Made by a program: the position numbers and the translations under genes. DNA of 64,000 nt, taken from assembly GCF_000271405.2 (NCBI RefSeq), contig NC_018081.1, positions 1,588,252-1,652,251 of the forward strand, given 5' to 3'. The notes below the pieces were generated by a model. It was not told the origin of the DNA and searched no databases. It was given only the letters and a program-made list of their open reading frames with translations. This DNA comes from Enterococcus hirae ATCC 9790. GTDB lineage: Bacteria; Bacillota; Bacilli; Lactobacillales; Enterococcaceae. Shown piece after piece: positions 17,707 through 26,657 of the stretch; position 1 is the stretch's first letter, and each line of letters begins with the position of its first letter.

Positions 17707-19029
17707 ATGACACAAAGAGAAGAATCAACTACAAAAGTTGAAGAAAAAACAAAAGAAGGATTTTGGACAACTAAGATTACTGGAGTAAGTCTTCCTATCT
17801 ATTTTGTTATGGTATTAGTCCTGATCGTTGCAATGGCACTTGGAAAATTACCAACGAATATGATTGGTCCGATCGCTGTTCTAGTGATATTCGGGAATTT
17901 ATTTCATTTTATTGGTACAAAAATCCCAATCGTTAGAAGTTATCTAGGTGGAGGTTCCGTATTTGCGATCTTTGCCTCAGCTGCAATTGCGACTTTTGGT
18001 ATATTACCAGAATACGTGGTGAAAGCTACTGAAAATTTTGTAAGTAACATGGGTTTCTTAGATTTTTATATCGCAGCTTTAATCACTGGGAGTATTTTAG
18101 GGATGAATCGTAATTTACTAATGAAAGCATCGGTACGTTTCATTCCAGTAGCACTTATTTCAATGATTGTCTCGTTTTTTGCTGTTGGTCTAGTTGGAAT
18201 GTTAATTGGTAATGGGTTTGGACGTTCCGTACTGTATATCTCTTTACCAGCAATGGCTGGAGGAGTTGGAGCTGGCGCAGTTCCATTATCTACGATTTAT
18301 GCGAACGTCCTAGGAACAAATGCTTCCTCTATTATTTCTCAATTACTCCCAGCTACAGCAATGACTAATGTCTTAGCCATCATTGGAGCAGCTTTGGTTG
18401 CTCGTGCAGGAAAATCAATGCCTAAATTGAATGGTGAAGGCAAACTTATGGCAAAAGGCGATCTTGGTGACGGTAAACCACGGAATGTGAAACCATCGAT
18501 CCCTCAATTAGGTGTAGGTCTAATGGTGTCATTGACATTCTTTATTTTAGGACAAATCGGCAACTACTTTGTGCCAAAAATCCATGCGTATGCGTTCATG
18601 ATCATCATTGTCGTGATTTGTAAAATTACAAATCTCTTACCTGATTATTATGAGGATGCAGCAATTATGTTCAATAATCTGATCGTTAAGAATTTAACAG
18701 CAGCTGTCCTTGCAGGAATAGGGATTGCGCTATTGAATCTAAATGTCTTAGCTTCAGCGTTAACTTGGCAATTCGTTGTTTTATGTTTGACAAGTGTTGT
18801 AGCAATCTCGCTCACTTCAGGATTCGTGGGACGTTTGTTCGGTTTGTACCCAGTTGAATCAACCATTACAGCTGGATTGTGTAACAATTCAATGGGTGGT
18901 ACAGGGAACGTAGCAGTATTATCTGCGGCTAATCGAATGGAACTAATTGCTTTTGCGCAAATGGGAAATCGTTTAGGCGGTGCAATCGTCTTGATCATTT
19001 CAGGATTTTTGATGCAACTATTTTCTTAA
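17707..19029 (+). CDS. Malate/citrate permease, 2-hydroxycarboxylate transporter family
   Basis: 440-aa membrane carrier of the 2HCT family (CitS/CimH/MleP/MaeP group). Both glycine-rich reentrant-loop motifs are visible: AGGVGAGAVPLS near residue 180 and GGTGNVAVLSAANRM near 400. It is expected to take up L-malate, probably in exchange for lactate, in support of the malolactic enzyme upstream. Start ATG 17707 is 8 bases after AAAGGA; an earlier ATG (17703) is in another frame. No malate two-component system or MleR regulator is in view. A terminator follows at 19071. Confidence 0.9.
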   Translation: MTQREESTTKVEEKTKEGFWTTKITGVSLPIYFVMVLVLIVAMALGKLPTNMIGPIAVLVIFGNLFHFIGTKIPIVRSYLGGGSVFAIFASAAIATFGILPEYVVKATENFVSNMGFLDFYIAALITGSILGMNRNLLMKASVRFIPVALISMIVSFFAVGLVGMLIGNGFGRSVLYISLPAMAGGVGAGAVPLSTIYANVLGTNASSIISQLLPATAMTNVLAIIGAALVARAGKSMPKLNGEGKLMAKGDLGDGKPRNVKPSIPQLGVGLMVSLTFFILGQIGNYFVPKIHAYAFMIIIVVICKITNLLPDYYEDAAIMFNNLIVKNLTAAVLAGIGIALLNLNVLASALTWQFVVLCLTSVVAISLTSGFVGRLFGLYPVESTITAGLCNNSMGGTGNVAVLSAANRMELIAFAQMGNRLGGAIVLIISGFLMQLFS

Positions 19030-19070
19030 GGAACGAAGACAATAATTTTTTCCTTACTTTAATCGATAAG

Positions 19071-19117
19071 AAAAACATAGATCTGGAACAACGTTTGTTC
19101 CAAATCTATGTTTTTTT
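19071..19117 (+). terminator. Intrinsic terminator after the malate permease
   Basis: AAAAACATAGAT..TGGAACAA pairs with TTGTTCCA..ATCTATGTTTTTTT. Confidence 0.92.
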
Positions 19118-19334
19118 GTTTACATTCTTCTAATTGAGCAGGAACTACCCATGATGAAAGTCACGAGTGTACTCGGCTAATTCATCAAACCAAAAGCATG
19201 AATCGTAAAAGAAACCAGATCAACAAAAAAATTGGGTTTATCTGACAAAAATCTTCAAGTACTTGCGTATCTCTATTATGAAAAGAGAATGACGAACGTG
19301 TTGGTCAAATAGATAGAAAACAGGAAGAGGATTT

Positions 19335-19730
19335 ATGAAAAAACAAAACATGTTGTATCGTTTAATGAAAATTTTAGGGATAGCAGTAATCATAATCGGA
19401 GGGATTGTGTACATGAAACAAAAGCAGCTTAATGAAGAAATGGTCAATATGATTAAGAGTGACCGAGTAGCGCAACTGATCGAATCTGAGTTAAAACGGT
19501 TAGATCCCAAAGCATTAGCAGCTGAAGGAATCGTCCATTCGTATGAAATTGATTACGAAAGTATTGAACCTAATCGTTTAGGAGGAATCAACGTTGAATT
19601 GATCATTAATCAAGATGAAGAGTTAACATTAGGATTGGTAGTCAATGAGCGCAGGAACCAATTAGTGAATGATGGATTAGTTCTCTCAGAAAAACTAGAT
19701 AGGCTGATTGAGAGAGCGGATCAGTTATGA
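19335..19730 (+). CDS. DUF1310-like small membrane-anchored protein
   Basis: 131-aa protein with an N-terminal membrane helix (residues 11-27) and a soluble domain containing VAQLIESELKRLDPKALA and VELIINQDEELTLGLVV. It resembles the DUF1310 group of Firmicutes, of unknown function. SD GAGGA precedes ATG 19335. It overlaps the lipase-like gene by 4 bases, so the pair is translationally coupled. In related bacteria such small membrane proteins accompany lipase or type VII-secreted effectors; that link is inferred. Confidence 0.7.
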   Translation: MKKQNMLYRLMKILGIAVIIIGGIVYMKQKQLNEEMVNMIKSDRVAQLIESELKRLDPKALAAEGIVHSYEIDYESIEPNRLGGINVELIINQDEELTLGLVVNERRNQLVNDGLVLSEKLDRLIERADQL

Positions 19731-20782
19731 GTATGACTGATGAAGAGAGAATAAAAATGATAAGCCAAAGCTATATGAATCTCGAAGTGAACAAAAAAAT
19801 TTCAGTGAATCGTCAAACATATGGTTATGTATCAAAGATAATAGATAACAAAAAAAGTGGAGAAAAAAGTTTTATCATTACCGACGGAAATCCAAAAGTG
19901 CAAAAGCCAAAAGAAGTGAAACAGATAACTATCCTTTATCAAGGCTCGATAGGGATCAATAAAATACTGGTAAATCCTGGAGATGTATGGCGAGATTGGG
20001 GAGTAAATAATCTTCCTACGGCTGTCCAAGTGATCAATGCAGGAGGAGCAACTGCGATGCCGCAATTAAAGTCTGCTGCTCATACATTACAAGAAACCAT
20101 GCAAATGTATCCCAATGCCAAAGTTTCAGTATACGGCCATTCTTTAGGTTCAATGAATGGACAATATGCTATTTCAGATTTGCCGACTGCTTTTCATGAT
20201 CGGCTAGAGGGAGTATATCTCTACCAAGGCCCCAACATTTACAGTATTTTAAATCCCAGACAACAAGCAGCGGCAGATAAATTAACGAATGAAGGAAAGA
20301 TTTTCAATTTTATTGACACAAGAGATTTAGTACCAATCGGGTATTCACTGACAAAAAAACAAGTGGGCACAGTAATTGAAGTGACATCTAAAAAAGTGAA
20401 GTTGGGCAAACAGCATATGTTGGGCGGTTATTTATTTGATCAAGATGGGAATCTAGTGACACAATCTAAAGGGATTATCCAATTAGCAAAACATCAAACA
20501 AGCAAAGAGTTGGATCGGCTCGCTGAGATTCATCATCAATTTAGTCACAGCGGTAAAGGAATTTCTTCTTCACAAGAGATTTTTTTAGATGCGATGCAAG
20601 CGAAAACGATTACCTTGGGATACAAACAAGCGATTCAATCTGAGATAGACACAGTGGTCAAGTGGCTAAACAATGAGATTGAACAGGCTAATCTTCTTTG
20701 GAGCCAAACGAAACGGGATACGAACCGCTGGGGTGAACATTTGAATGATACCGAAAAAATGGCTATTCTGGCAGAAAATTAG
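19727..20782 (+). CDS. Lipase-like alpha/beta hydrolase, possible secreted effector
   Basis: 351-aa protein with no signal peptide. The nucleophile elbow GHSLGSMNG lies near residue 143; the region TRDLVPIGY near residue 205 could supply the acid, and QHMLGGY near 225 the histidine. The C-terminal 100 residues are a helical segment. It resembles class-3-lipase type toxins or effectors, and the neighbourhood of small helical proteins fits a type VII-like effector cluster, but no WXG/LXG gene is visible. The TAG at 20780 is followed in the same frame by 54 more plausible codons, so the gene may be truncated. Confidence 0.68.
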   Translation: MSMTDEERIKMISQSYMNLEVNKKISVNRQTYGYVSKIIDNKKSGEKSFIITDGNPKVQKPKEVKQITILYQGSIGINKILVNPGDVWRDWGVNNLPTAVQVINAGGATAMPQLKSAAHTLQETMQMYPNAKVSVYGHSLGSMNGQYAISDLPTAFHDRLEGVYLYQGPNIYSILNPRQQAAADKLTNEGKIFNFIDTRDLVPIGYSLTKKQVGTVIEVTSKKVKLGKQHMLGGYLFDQDGNLVTQSKGIIQLAKHQTSKELDRLAEIHHQFSHSGKGISSSQEIFLDAMQAKTITLGYKQAIQSEIDTVVKWLNNEIEQANLLWSQTKRDTNRWGEHLNDTEKMAILAEN

Positions 20783-20947
20783 GTGACAGAGTACACACTA
20801 GTCCGTCAGCCAGTGGCTACCTATGAACAACAACTAACCCTATTGCAAAAGGTCCAACATGAATTAGATGCGCTACTGAAACAGATAGTTACCACCATTG
20901 AAGAACAGGTGAGGACAGATAAAACATTGTCCCAATATCTTTCATAA
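20783..20947 (+). pseudogene. In-frame continuation of the lipase-like gene after a TAG stop
   Basis: Directly after the stop of the hydrolase gene and in the same frame come 54 codons without interruption, rich in helix-forming residues (QLTLLQKVQHELDALLKQI). A GTG follows the TAG at once but has no ribosome site of its own. The simplest reading is that a nonsense change split a protein of about 406 aa. A separate tiny protein translated by reinitiation is possible. Confidence 0.5.
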
Positions 20948-20963
20948 AATGGAGGGGTTATGG

Positions 20964-21280
20964 ATGAAAAAAGGTGAAGGACAGTCTCAACCTATGGAAA
21001 AACAGTTATATTCAGAAAAAAACAATTAGAAAATCAACTCGACCAACTAAAGAAAGAAAAAAGTAAATTTGATCATTACTTAGATCACTTAGCAGACCAG
21101 TTCCATGATTTTTTGTTTTTTGATGTTTCCCCCCACAGAAAACAGTTCTATCATCTGTTAAATGATAGTAAAGAAGAGGCGGAAAGGATTTTTCGCAGAG
21201 AGAAAAGAATGATCGAATGTCGCATTGAATGTCCATTAGTAGAGAAGTATTCTGCTTTAGAGAAAGAATCTAACAACTAA
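20964..21280 (+). pseudogene. Small coiled-coil protein gene, frameshifted
   Basis: GGAGGGG precedes ATG 20964, but the frame stops after 21 codons at TAG. Adding one A to the run at 21016-21022 joins it to a frame ending at 21280, for about 105 aa: QLENQLDQLKKEKSKFDHYLD, then HRKQFYHLLNDSKEEAERIFRREKR. This is a charged helical protein, similar in style to the DUF3958-type proteins found in enterococcal secretion clusters (uncertain). It belongs to the same cluster as the hydrolase. Confidence 0.6.
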
Positions 21281-21303
21281 TAAAAACGAAACGGGAGAAA
21301 AAC

Positions 21304-21552
21304 ATGTTTGAAGAATTACAAAGAACATTGGAGAAACAACTCATACGGCTTATTGTTGCAACACCAAGTCATGCCACATCGCAAAATAGAAAAAAGTTAA
21401 CTAAGCTAACGCTTCAACAGAAGAAACAAACGTTGAAACAGCTGACTACAAGTTATGCAAATCATTTAAGTCACGTTTCTAAAGGAACATGGGTCAAGAC
21501 AGCTATCCAAGTGATCGAAAGAACGGCGAATCAATTCGAATGGCTTACTTAA
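21304..21552 (+). CDS. Small basic helical hypothetical protein
   Basis: 82-aa protein, basic and helical, with no signal peptide. SD GGGAG precedes ATG 21304. I do not recognise the family. It follows the frameshifted coiled-coil gene by 23 bases and precedes a terminator, so it is the last gene of the cluster 19335-21552. Confidence 0.6.
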   Translation: MFEELQRTLEKQLIRLIVATPSHATSQNRKKLTKLTLQQKKQTLKQLTTSYANHLSHVSKGTWVKTAIQVIERTANQFEWLT

Positions 21553-21558
21553 GGAAGT

Positions 21559-21595
21559 AAAAAAGTTGAGCATGAAGTTGTGCTAAACTTTTTTA
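21559..21595 (+). terminator. Intrinsic terminator of the lipase cluster
   Basis: AAAAAAGTT.GAGCA pairs with TGCT..AAACTTTTTT; T-rich 3' side. Confidence 0.85.
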
Positions 21596-21632
21596 CTACG
21601 AGTAAATGATCGATTCAATGATGAACCGCAAT

Positions 21633-21681
21633 AACAAGAGAAGACGTTCTAAATCAAAGGAGTGATGGATCTTCTCTTGTT
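21633..21681. repeat. 12-bp perfect inverted repeat
   Basis: AACAAGAGAAGA at 21633-21644 and TCTTCTCTTGTT at 21670-21681, with 25 bases between. It lies between convergent transcripts, without a long T run on either side. Possibly a weak terminator for the MocR-type gene. Confidence 0.5.
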
Positions 21682-21735
21682 TGCCAGTGATTGAATGATT
21701 TTTTGAGTATACCTAAGAATAGAAACTAAAAAAAA

Positions 21736-23130
21736 TCATAAATAAGCATCGATTTCTTCTTTAATGATCCGTAATCCTTTTTTTAAAATCTCCAAATGAT
21801 TGGATGATAGGGCGATTCGGATAAAAGGATCAGCTTGTTGTTGACTAGTGAAGCGATTCGAGTGATAGATTCTTATCCCTTTGTTCAAAAAATGTTGTTC
21901 TACATCTAAGGGAGAAATATCGGCTCGGATCGGAATATTTCGATAATAAGGATAAGGATTCGAAGGACGAGGTAAATCAAAATACGCATCAAAGCAGTCA
22001 TTTGCTTCGGCTGTTCGCTTTAATTTTGTTGTTAAGATTTTCTGGACTGTTTCTGGTGAGTGCAAGATTTGAGTGATGATTTCTGCATCTAAACCAGATG
22101 TTTTGACGTTTATATTAAAGATTGCTCGTTCAATTCGTTCTCTTAAACGTTCTGGGAATACAAGATAGGCTACACGAAGACCTGAACAAATGAATTTGGT
22201 CATTCCTGACAAGTAAATGGTTTGGTCAGGTAGCAGCTGTTGAAACGGTGGCAAAACTTGTTGTTGAAAATGGGTCGTTAAAAAAGAATGAATATCGTCT
22301 TCAATAACTAATAACTTTTCTTTGGAAATAATAGCTTTCAATTCATTACGCCGTTGGAGAGACAGTTGAAAACCGATGGGGTTATTACAAGAAGGCATCA
22401 GATAAATCCCTTTTATTTTCTTTTTATGACACTCTTGTAGCAATAATTCAGGTTTCATTCCTTCTTGGTCGAAATCGATCGGAACTACTTCTAAGTGATA
22501 CAAATGCGCTAACTCAATAAAATTGGAATAGGTATATCGGTCAATAGCGATTCGATCTCCAGGAGAAAAAAAGGCGGCAAGTGTCACAGCAAGACCATTT
22601 TGAACACCAGAAACGATTGCGGTATGATGAATCGTTGTTTGAACCCCTTGAGTCTGTAACCACTCGACTGCCGTCTTTAATTGAAAATTGGTTCCCATAG
22701 GGTCACGATAATTCAATAAACCCACGATATTGGGGTTGAGACTGACTGAATGGATAAAAGGCAGTACAAGATGGTTGCAGTCTTCAAAAGAACTAACTAA
22801 TCCAAAATCAATCACATGCTCAGCTACTTGATTAGTTGAAATCGTGATTGAAGTAAAAGCATTAGGGGAAACGAACGTACCACTTCCAATATTCGTGTAC
22901 AAGAGACCTTTCTCAATACCATATTTATAGGCCTGACCGACAGTTGTAAAATTGATATCTAAATAGTCGGCTAATTCTCTCTGAGAAGGAAGTTGGGTAT
23001 TTTTTTGTAACTTACTTGTAAGAATATCTTCTTCTAGCTGTTGGATCAGAGATTTATAGATGGGGCGTGTTAATTTTGTTTTATCAGGTCGCCAAGTGAT
23101 CGGATAATCTTCATAAGAATTTATGGGCAT
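21736..23130 (-). CDS. MocR-type regulator (GntR HTH plus aminotransferase domain)
   Basis: 464-aa protein. The N-terminus (residues 20-85) is a GntR winged helix with TQLPSQRELADYLDINFTTVGQAYKYGIEKGLL; the rest is a PLP-dependent aminotransferase-fold domain, including SCNNPIGFQ, EDDIHSFL, and the lysine region SGMTKFICSGLRVAY where the PLP-binding Lys is expected. MocR regulators sense an amine or amino acid through PLP. ATG 23130 is 7 bases after AGAGGTG. It is divergent from the cyclodeaminase-like gene, which it most likely controls. Confidence 0.88.
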   Translation of the reverse strand: MPINSYEDYPITWRPDKTKLTRPIYKSLIQQLEEDILTSKLQKNTQLPSQRELADYLDINFTTVGQAYKYGIEKGLLYTNIGSGTFVSPNAFTSITISTNQVAEHVIDFGLVSSFEDCNHLVLPFIHSVSLNPNIVGLLNYRDPMGTNFQLKTAVEWLQTQGVQTTIHHTAIVSGVQNGLAVTLAAFFSPGDRIAIDRYTYSNFIELAHLYHLEVVPIDFDQEGMKPELLLQECHKKKIKGIYLMPSCNNPIGFQLSLQRRNELKAIISKEKLLVIEDDIHSFLTTHFQQQVLPPFQQLLPDQTIYLSGMTKFICSGLRVAYLVFPERLRERIERAIFNINVKTSGLDAEIITQILHSPETVQKILTTKLKRTAEANDCFDAYFDLPRPSNPYPYYRNIPIRADISPLDVEQHFLNKGIRIYHSNRFTSQQQADPFIRIALSSNHLEILKKGLRIIKEEIDAYL

Positions 23131-23146
23131 TTTATTCACCTCTAAA

Positions 23147-23190
23147 ATTGTATTCCATACAATTATACTATTGAATGTATATAATTCAAT
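23147..23190. promoter_or_regulatory. Paired palindromes in the MocR/ocd divergent promoter region
   Basis: Two inverted repeats lie here: ATTGTAT-TCC-ATACAAT (23147-23163) and ATTGAAT-GTATATA-ATTCAAT (23170-23190). Their centres are about 25 bp apart. They are good candidates for the operator of the divergent MocR-type regulator, and they overlap the region where both promoters must lie. Confidence 0.65.
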
Positions 23191-23221
23191 GATAATATAT
23201 GGACGTGAGGGGGAGATTTTT

Positions 23222-24187
23222 ATGAGAAAAATCGATTTTGAAGAAGCAGTATCACGATTAGATTTTCAAGAGGCAATTGAAGTAATGCGTCAGTGTTTTA
23301 GCGATTATGGCGAAGGAAAAATTAGTCAAAATACACGTATGGTAGAGATTTTGCCAGATGGTAAAAACAAAAATGTTTTTGCGATGATGCCTGCTTATCT
23401 TGGTAAAGATCGTTATTTTGGTGCAAAAATCATTACTGCATTTCCTGATAATCATTTACAAGGACTATCTTCACATTTGGGGGAAATTCTATTATTTGAT
23501 TCTAAAAACGGTGTACCTGTAGCGCTAATCAACGCGAATGCAGTCACTTGGATTCGTACCGCTGCAGTTTCCGCTTTAGCCACTGATATATTGGCGAAAA
23601 AAGAAGCGGCATCATTAGCTTTAATCGGGGCTGGACAACAAGCAAGCTCGCATTTGAATGCGATCTGTGCTATACGTTCAATCAATAAAGTATCTGTCTA
23701 TGACTTGAGTAAAGAAAGAAGTCAACAATTTATTGAGGAAATGCAAACAGCATACCCGGAAATTGAATTTTCAAGTGGAGAAACACTCGCAGAAACAGTG
23801 GAACAAGCTGAGATCATTTGTACACTAACACCTAGTAAAGAGGCGTTTTTGAAAAAAGAATGGCTTACTCCTGGTGCGCATATCAATGCTATTGGTACGT
23901 TTACACCAGATACACGTGAAATCACTAGTGAGTTGATGAAAAGCAGTGCCATCTATGTCGATGATTATGAAGCTGCAATGAAAGAAAGTGGGGATCTACT
24001 GATTCCGATTGCTGAAGGAGAATTATCAGAATCAGCGATCTCAGGCTCGTTAAGTGAATTGGTTTCAGGAAAAAGATTATTAAAAGACCAACAAGAAACA
24101 ATCACGATTTTTGATGCCGTTGGCTTAGCGATTGAAGATCTATGTTGTGCAGAATATATTTATCAAAAAGTTAAGGAGTCTGAATAA
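23222..24187 (+). CDS. Ornithine cyclodeaminase/mu-crystallin family protein
   Basis: 321-aa NAD(P)-dependent enzyme of the OCD/mu-crystallin fold. It has the substrate-side GLSSHLGEILLFDSKNGVPVALI near residue 82, the TAAVSALATDILA motif near 113, a Rossmann loop IGAGQQASSHLNA near 140, and GTFTPDTREI near 225. Family members act as ornithine cyclodeaminase, L-alanine dehydrogenase or imino-acid reductase; the substrate cannot be assigned. ATG 23222 follows GAGGGGGAG. One base separates its stop from the next gene. Confidence 0.86.
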   Translation: MRKIDFEEAVSRLDFQEAIEVMRQCFSDYGEGKISQNTRMVEILPDGKNKNVFAMMPAYLGKDRYFGAKIITAFPDNHLQGLSSHLGEILLFDSKNGVPVALINANAVTWIRTAAVSALATDILAKKEAASLALIGAGQQASSHLNAICAIRSINKVSVYDLSKERSQQFIEEMQTAYPEIEFSSGETLAETVEQAEIICTLTPSKEAFLKKEWLTPGAHINAIGTFTPDTREITSELMKSSAIYVDDYEAAMKESGDLLIPIAEGELSESAISGSLSELVSGKRLLKDQQETITIFDAVGLAIEDLCCAEYIYQKVKESE

Positions 24188-24188
24188 A

Positions 24189-24980
24189 ATGAAGTTAAGT
24201 TATTATGTTGTTGATGCATTCACACAAGAAGTGTTTAAAGGGAATCCAGCAGCAGTCTACGTTTTAGAGAAGTGGTTACCAGATACGGTGATGCAAAAAA
24301 TTGCTATTGAGAATAACTTATCTGAAACAGCATTTACTGTCAAAAAGGAGGAACACTATGAGTTACGTTGGTTTACTCCGGATCGTGAAATCGACTTATG
24401 TGGACATGCTACTTTAGCAACAGCGTTTGTTTTGTTCAATTATTATGGGGTAGAGGAAGAAACAATCAAATTTACTAGTCAAAGTGGCGAACTTCTTGTG
24501 ACAAAACAACAAGAAACTTACTATATGGATTTTCCAAGTATCATGCCTAAAAAAGTAGCAATTTTACCTGAATACGAAAAAGCGATCGGTGCAAAAATCA
24601 AAGCTGCTTATTTAGCGCGAGATTTATTTTTTGAACTGACAGATGAAGAAACCGTAAAACAGTTGCAACCAAACTTTTCAGCTATTAAAAATTTTGATTT
24701 GGGCGTTGGCGTGATCGTAACCGCACGTGGTCAGAAGGAAGATTTTGTTTCTCGTACATTTTTCCCGAAATTAACGATCAATGAAGATCCCGTTTGCGGT
24801 TCTGCTCATTCCAATCTTATTCCTTATTGGGCAAATAAATTAAGTAAGAAAAAAATGATTGCCCATCAGCTTTCACCAAGAGGTGGCTACCTTGATTGTG
24901 AGTTACGAGGGGAGCGGATCATGATTGGTGGAGAAGCAGTGCTATTCGCTCAAGGAGAAGCTTATATTCCAGAAAAATAA
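24189..24980 (+). CDS. PhzF family isomerase-like protein
   Basis: 263-aa protein of the PhzF/YHI9 (diaminopimelate epimerase fold) family. The catalytic region shows NNLSETAFTV near residue 42 with the expected Glu, RWFTPDREIDLCGHATLATA near 63, and the second half motif EDPVCGSAHSNLIPYW near 215. It begins 1 base after the cyclodeaminase-like gene with SD AAGGAG inside the latter, so both are co-transcribed and likely act on the same small metabolite. No phenazine genes are nearby. Confidence 0.87.
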   Translation: MKLSYYVVDAFTQEVFKGNPAAVYVLEKWLPDTVMQKIAIENNLSETAFTVKKEEHYELRWFTPDREIDLCGHATLATAFVLFNYYGVEEETIKFTSQSGELLVTKQQETYYMDFPSIMPKKVAILPEYEKAIGAKIKAAYLARDLFFELTDEETVKQLQPNFSAIKNFDLGVGVIVTARGQKEDFVSRTFFPKLTINEDPVCGSAHSNLIPYWANKLSKKKMIAHQLSPRGGYLDCELRGERIMIGGEAVLFAQGEAYIPEK

Positions 24981-25288
24981 GCATCGCAAATGAAGCAGGA
25001 GTTCCCTCTGACAATCTATACCTTTTTCTTCTAGGGCGATTTCCAGAGGATAGAAGTAAGCCTGTTTTTAGAGATACTAGAAGAGGCTGAGGCAGGTTTT
25101 GGCTTAGTCTCTTCTTTTCAACCATAATATTGAAGCTTTCCTAGAAACTCTCTCTATTATTTTACTACTACTTTACTGCTAGAGTTCAAACAGATTATTT
25201 GCCTGTATCATTTTTGAGAGGTACGATAATAATGCAAACGCTATCATAAAATTCATGGTTCTTAATTCGAGAGAAAGAAGGCTTTATT
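24981..25288. other. Intergenic region with a shared hairpin module
   Basis: About 310 bp between phzF-like and lox genes. The only recognised element is the hairpin module at 25064-25120. Upstream of lox there are A/T-rich stretches where its promoter should lie, with SD GAGAAAG. Confidence 0.55.
25064..25120 (+). terminator. Terminator within a dispersed module
   Basis: The module begins with GTTTTTAGAGATACTAGAAG, found identically at 63465. It continues as AGAAGAGGCTGAGGC pairing with GGCTTAGTCTCTTC and TTTTC. It terminates the ocd-phzF transcript and is one of three related copies in the window (also 60177-60223, inverted, and 63465-63514). Confidence 0.75.
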
Positions 25289-26395
25289 ATGGAAAAAGTT
25301 TATCAAGCTGGTACACATGAAGGGATGATTGATTTCATCAATATGGAAGATCTGGAATTAGCAGCTACTCAAGTAATCCCTAGTGGTGGATATGGCTATA
25401 TCAGTAGTGGTGCAGGGGATTTGTTTACTTATCGAGAAAATCAAAAAGCCTTTAATCATCAATTGGTTATCCCTCATGTTTTGAAAGATGTGGAATTACC
25501 TGATACAACGACCTATTTTTCTGATGAAACATTAGCCGCACCAATCATTATGGCACCAGTAGCAGCGCATGGATTAGCCCATGAACAAGCTGAAAAAGCT
25601 TCGGCTAAAGGAGTATCAGAATTTGGAACGATCTATACAGCTAGTTCTTACGCTTCTTGTACCTTGGAAGAAATTAGAGCAGCTGGTGGTCCTGAAGCTC
25701 CTCAGTGGTTTCAGTTTTATATGAGTAAGGACGATGGGATCAACTTGGATATCTTGGAAATGGCAAAAAGAAACGGAGCAAAGGCGGTTGTTTTAACAGC
25801 TGATGCAACAGTTGGCGGAAATCGTGAAACAGATCGGCGAAATGGTTTTACTTTTCCGTTGCCCATGCCAATCGTTCAAGCTTACCAATCGGGAGTCGGT
25901 CAAACGATGGATGCAGTCTATAAATCGTCTAAACAAAAATTAAGTCCAAAAGATATCGAATTTATTACGACCCATTCAGAGTTGCCAGTTTATGTCAAAG
26001 GGGTACAATCAGAAGATGATGTGTATCGTTCTCTTGATGCTGGTGCACAAGGGATTTGGGTCTCCAATCATGGTGGTAGACAGTTAGATGGTGGTCCAGC
26101 TTCTTTTGATTCATTACGCTATGTAGCTGAAGCTGTGGATAAACGTGTACCGATCGTATTTGATAGCGGTGTTAGACGAGGGCAACATATCTTTAAAGCG
26201 ATTGCTTCAGGAGCTGATTTAGTTGCCATTGGTAGACCAGCCATTTATGGACTTTCTTTAGGAGGAAGTACAGGAATCAAACAAGTATTTGATTTTTTCA
26301 AAACAGAACTTGAAATGGTCATGCAATTAGCTGGAACTCAAACTGTTGAAGACATCAAAAACGCAAAATTGAGAGAAAATCGTTTCATGTGTTAA
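25289..26395 (+). CDS. lox: L-lactate oxidase
   Basis: 368-aa FMN enzyme of the alpha-hydroxy-acid oxidase family that converts L-lactate and O2 to pyruvate and H2O2. The sequence shows the Ala-containing APVAAHGLAH segment near residue 91 that distinguishes lactate oxidase from glycolate oxidase, SSYASCTLEEI near 118, the catalytic histidine motif SNHGGRQLDGGPAS near 257, and DSGVRRGQ. It is close to Aerococcus lactate oxidase in length and motifs. Monocistronic, with a terminator at 26540. Peroxide production is the expected consequence in air. Confidence 0.88.
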   Translation: MEKVYQAGTHEGMIDFINMEDLELAATQVIPSGGYGYISSGAGDLFTYRENQKAFNHQLVIPHVLKDVELPDTTTYFSDETLAAPIIMAPVAAHGLAHEQAEKASAKGVSEFGTIYTASSYASCTLEEIRAAGGPEAPQWFQFYMSKDDGINLDILEMAKRNGAKAVVLTADATVGGNRETDRRNGFTFPLPMPIVQAYQSGVGQTMDAVYKSSKQKLSPKDIEFITTHSELPVYVKGVQSEDDVYRSLDAGAQGIWVSNHGGRQLDGGPASFDSLRYVAEAVDKRVPIVFDSGVRRGQHIFKAIASGADLVAIGRPAIYGLSLGGSTGIKQVFDFFKTELEMVMQLAGTQTVEDIKNAKLRENRFMC

Positions 26396-26539
26396 GACAA
26401 AAAATCGGTTTATCAATAGGGATTAAGTAGCAAAATAGCTTGAACAGATAGTGACTTTGGATAGCATTTTTGAATGATCGTGCTTGTTTTAGGAAAGAAA
26501 ATTTCAACAAGATATTAACCAGTTTTATAGCGATAATCA

Positions 26540-26577
26540 AACGGTAAGGCAAACTTATTTAGCCTTACCGTTTTTTT
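26540..26577 (+). terminator. Intrinsic terminator after lox
   Basis: ACGGTAAGGC pairs perfectly with GCCTTACCGT around an 11-base loop; seven T follow. Confidence 0.93.
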
Positions 26578-26601
26578 GTGAGCAGATTATTCCTCTAAAA
26601 A

Positions 26602-26641
26602 TTTATCAAGTGATAAACTTGTATTATTGTTTGATAAACTT
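26602..26641. promoter_or_regulatory. Candidate TetR-type operator upstream of the ABC exporter
   Basis: TTTATCA-AG-TGATAAA (26602-26617) is a palindrome, and GATAAACTT occurs at 26612 and again at 26633, 21 bp apart. The site lies directly upstream of the SD of the permease gene. The TetR-type gene at the end of this operon is the obvious candidate to bind it. Confidence 0.65.
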
Positions 26642-26657
26642 TTAAAGGAGGAGTTAG

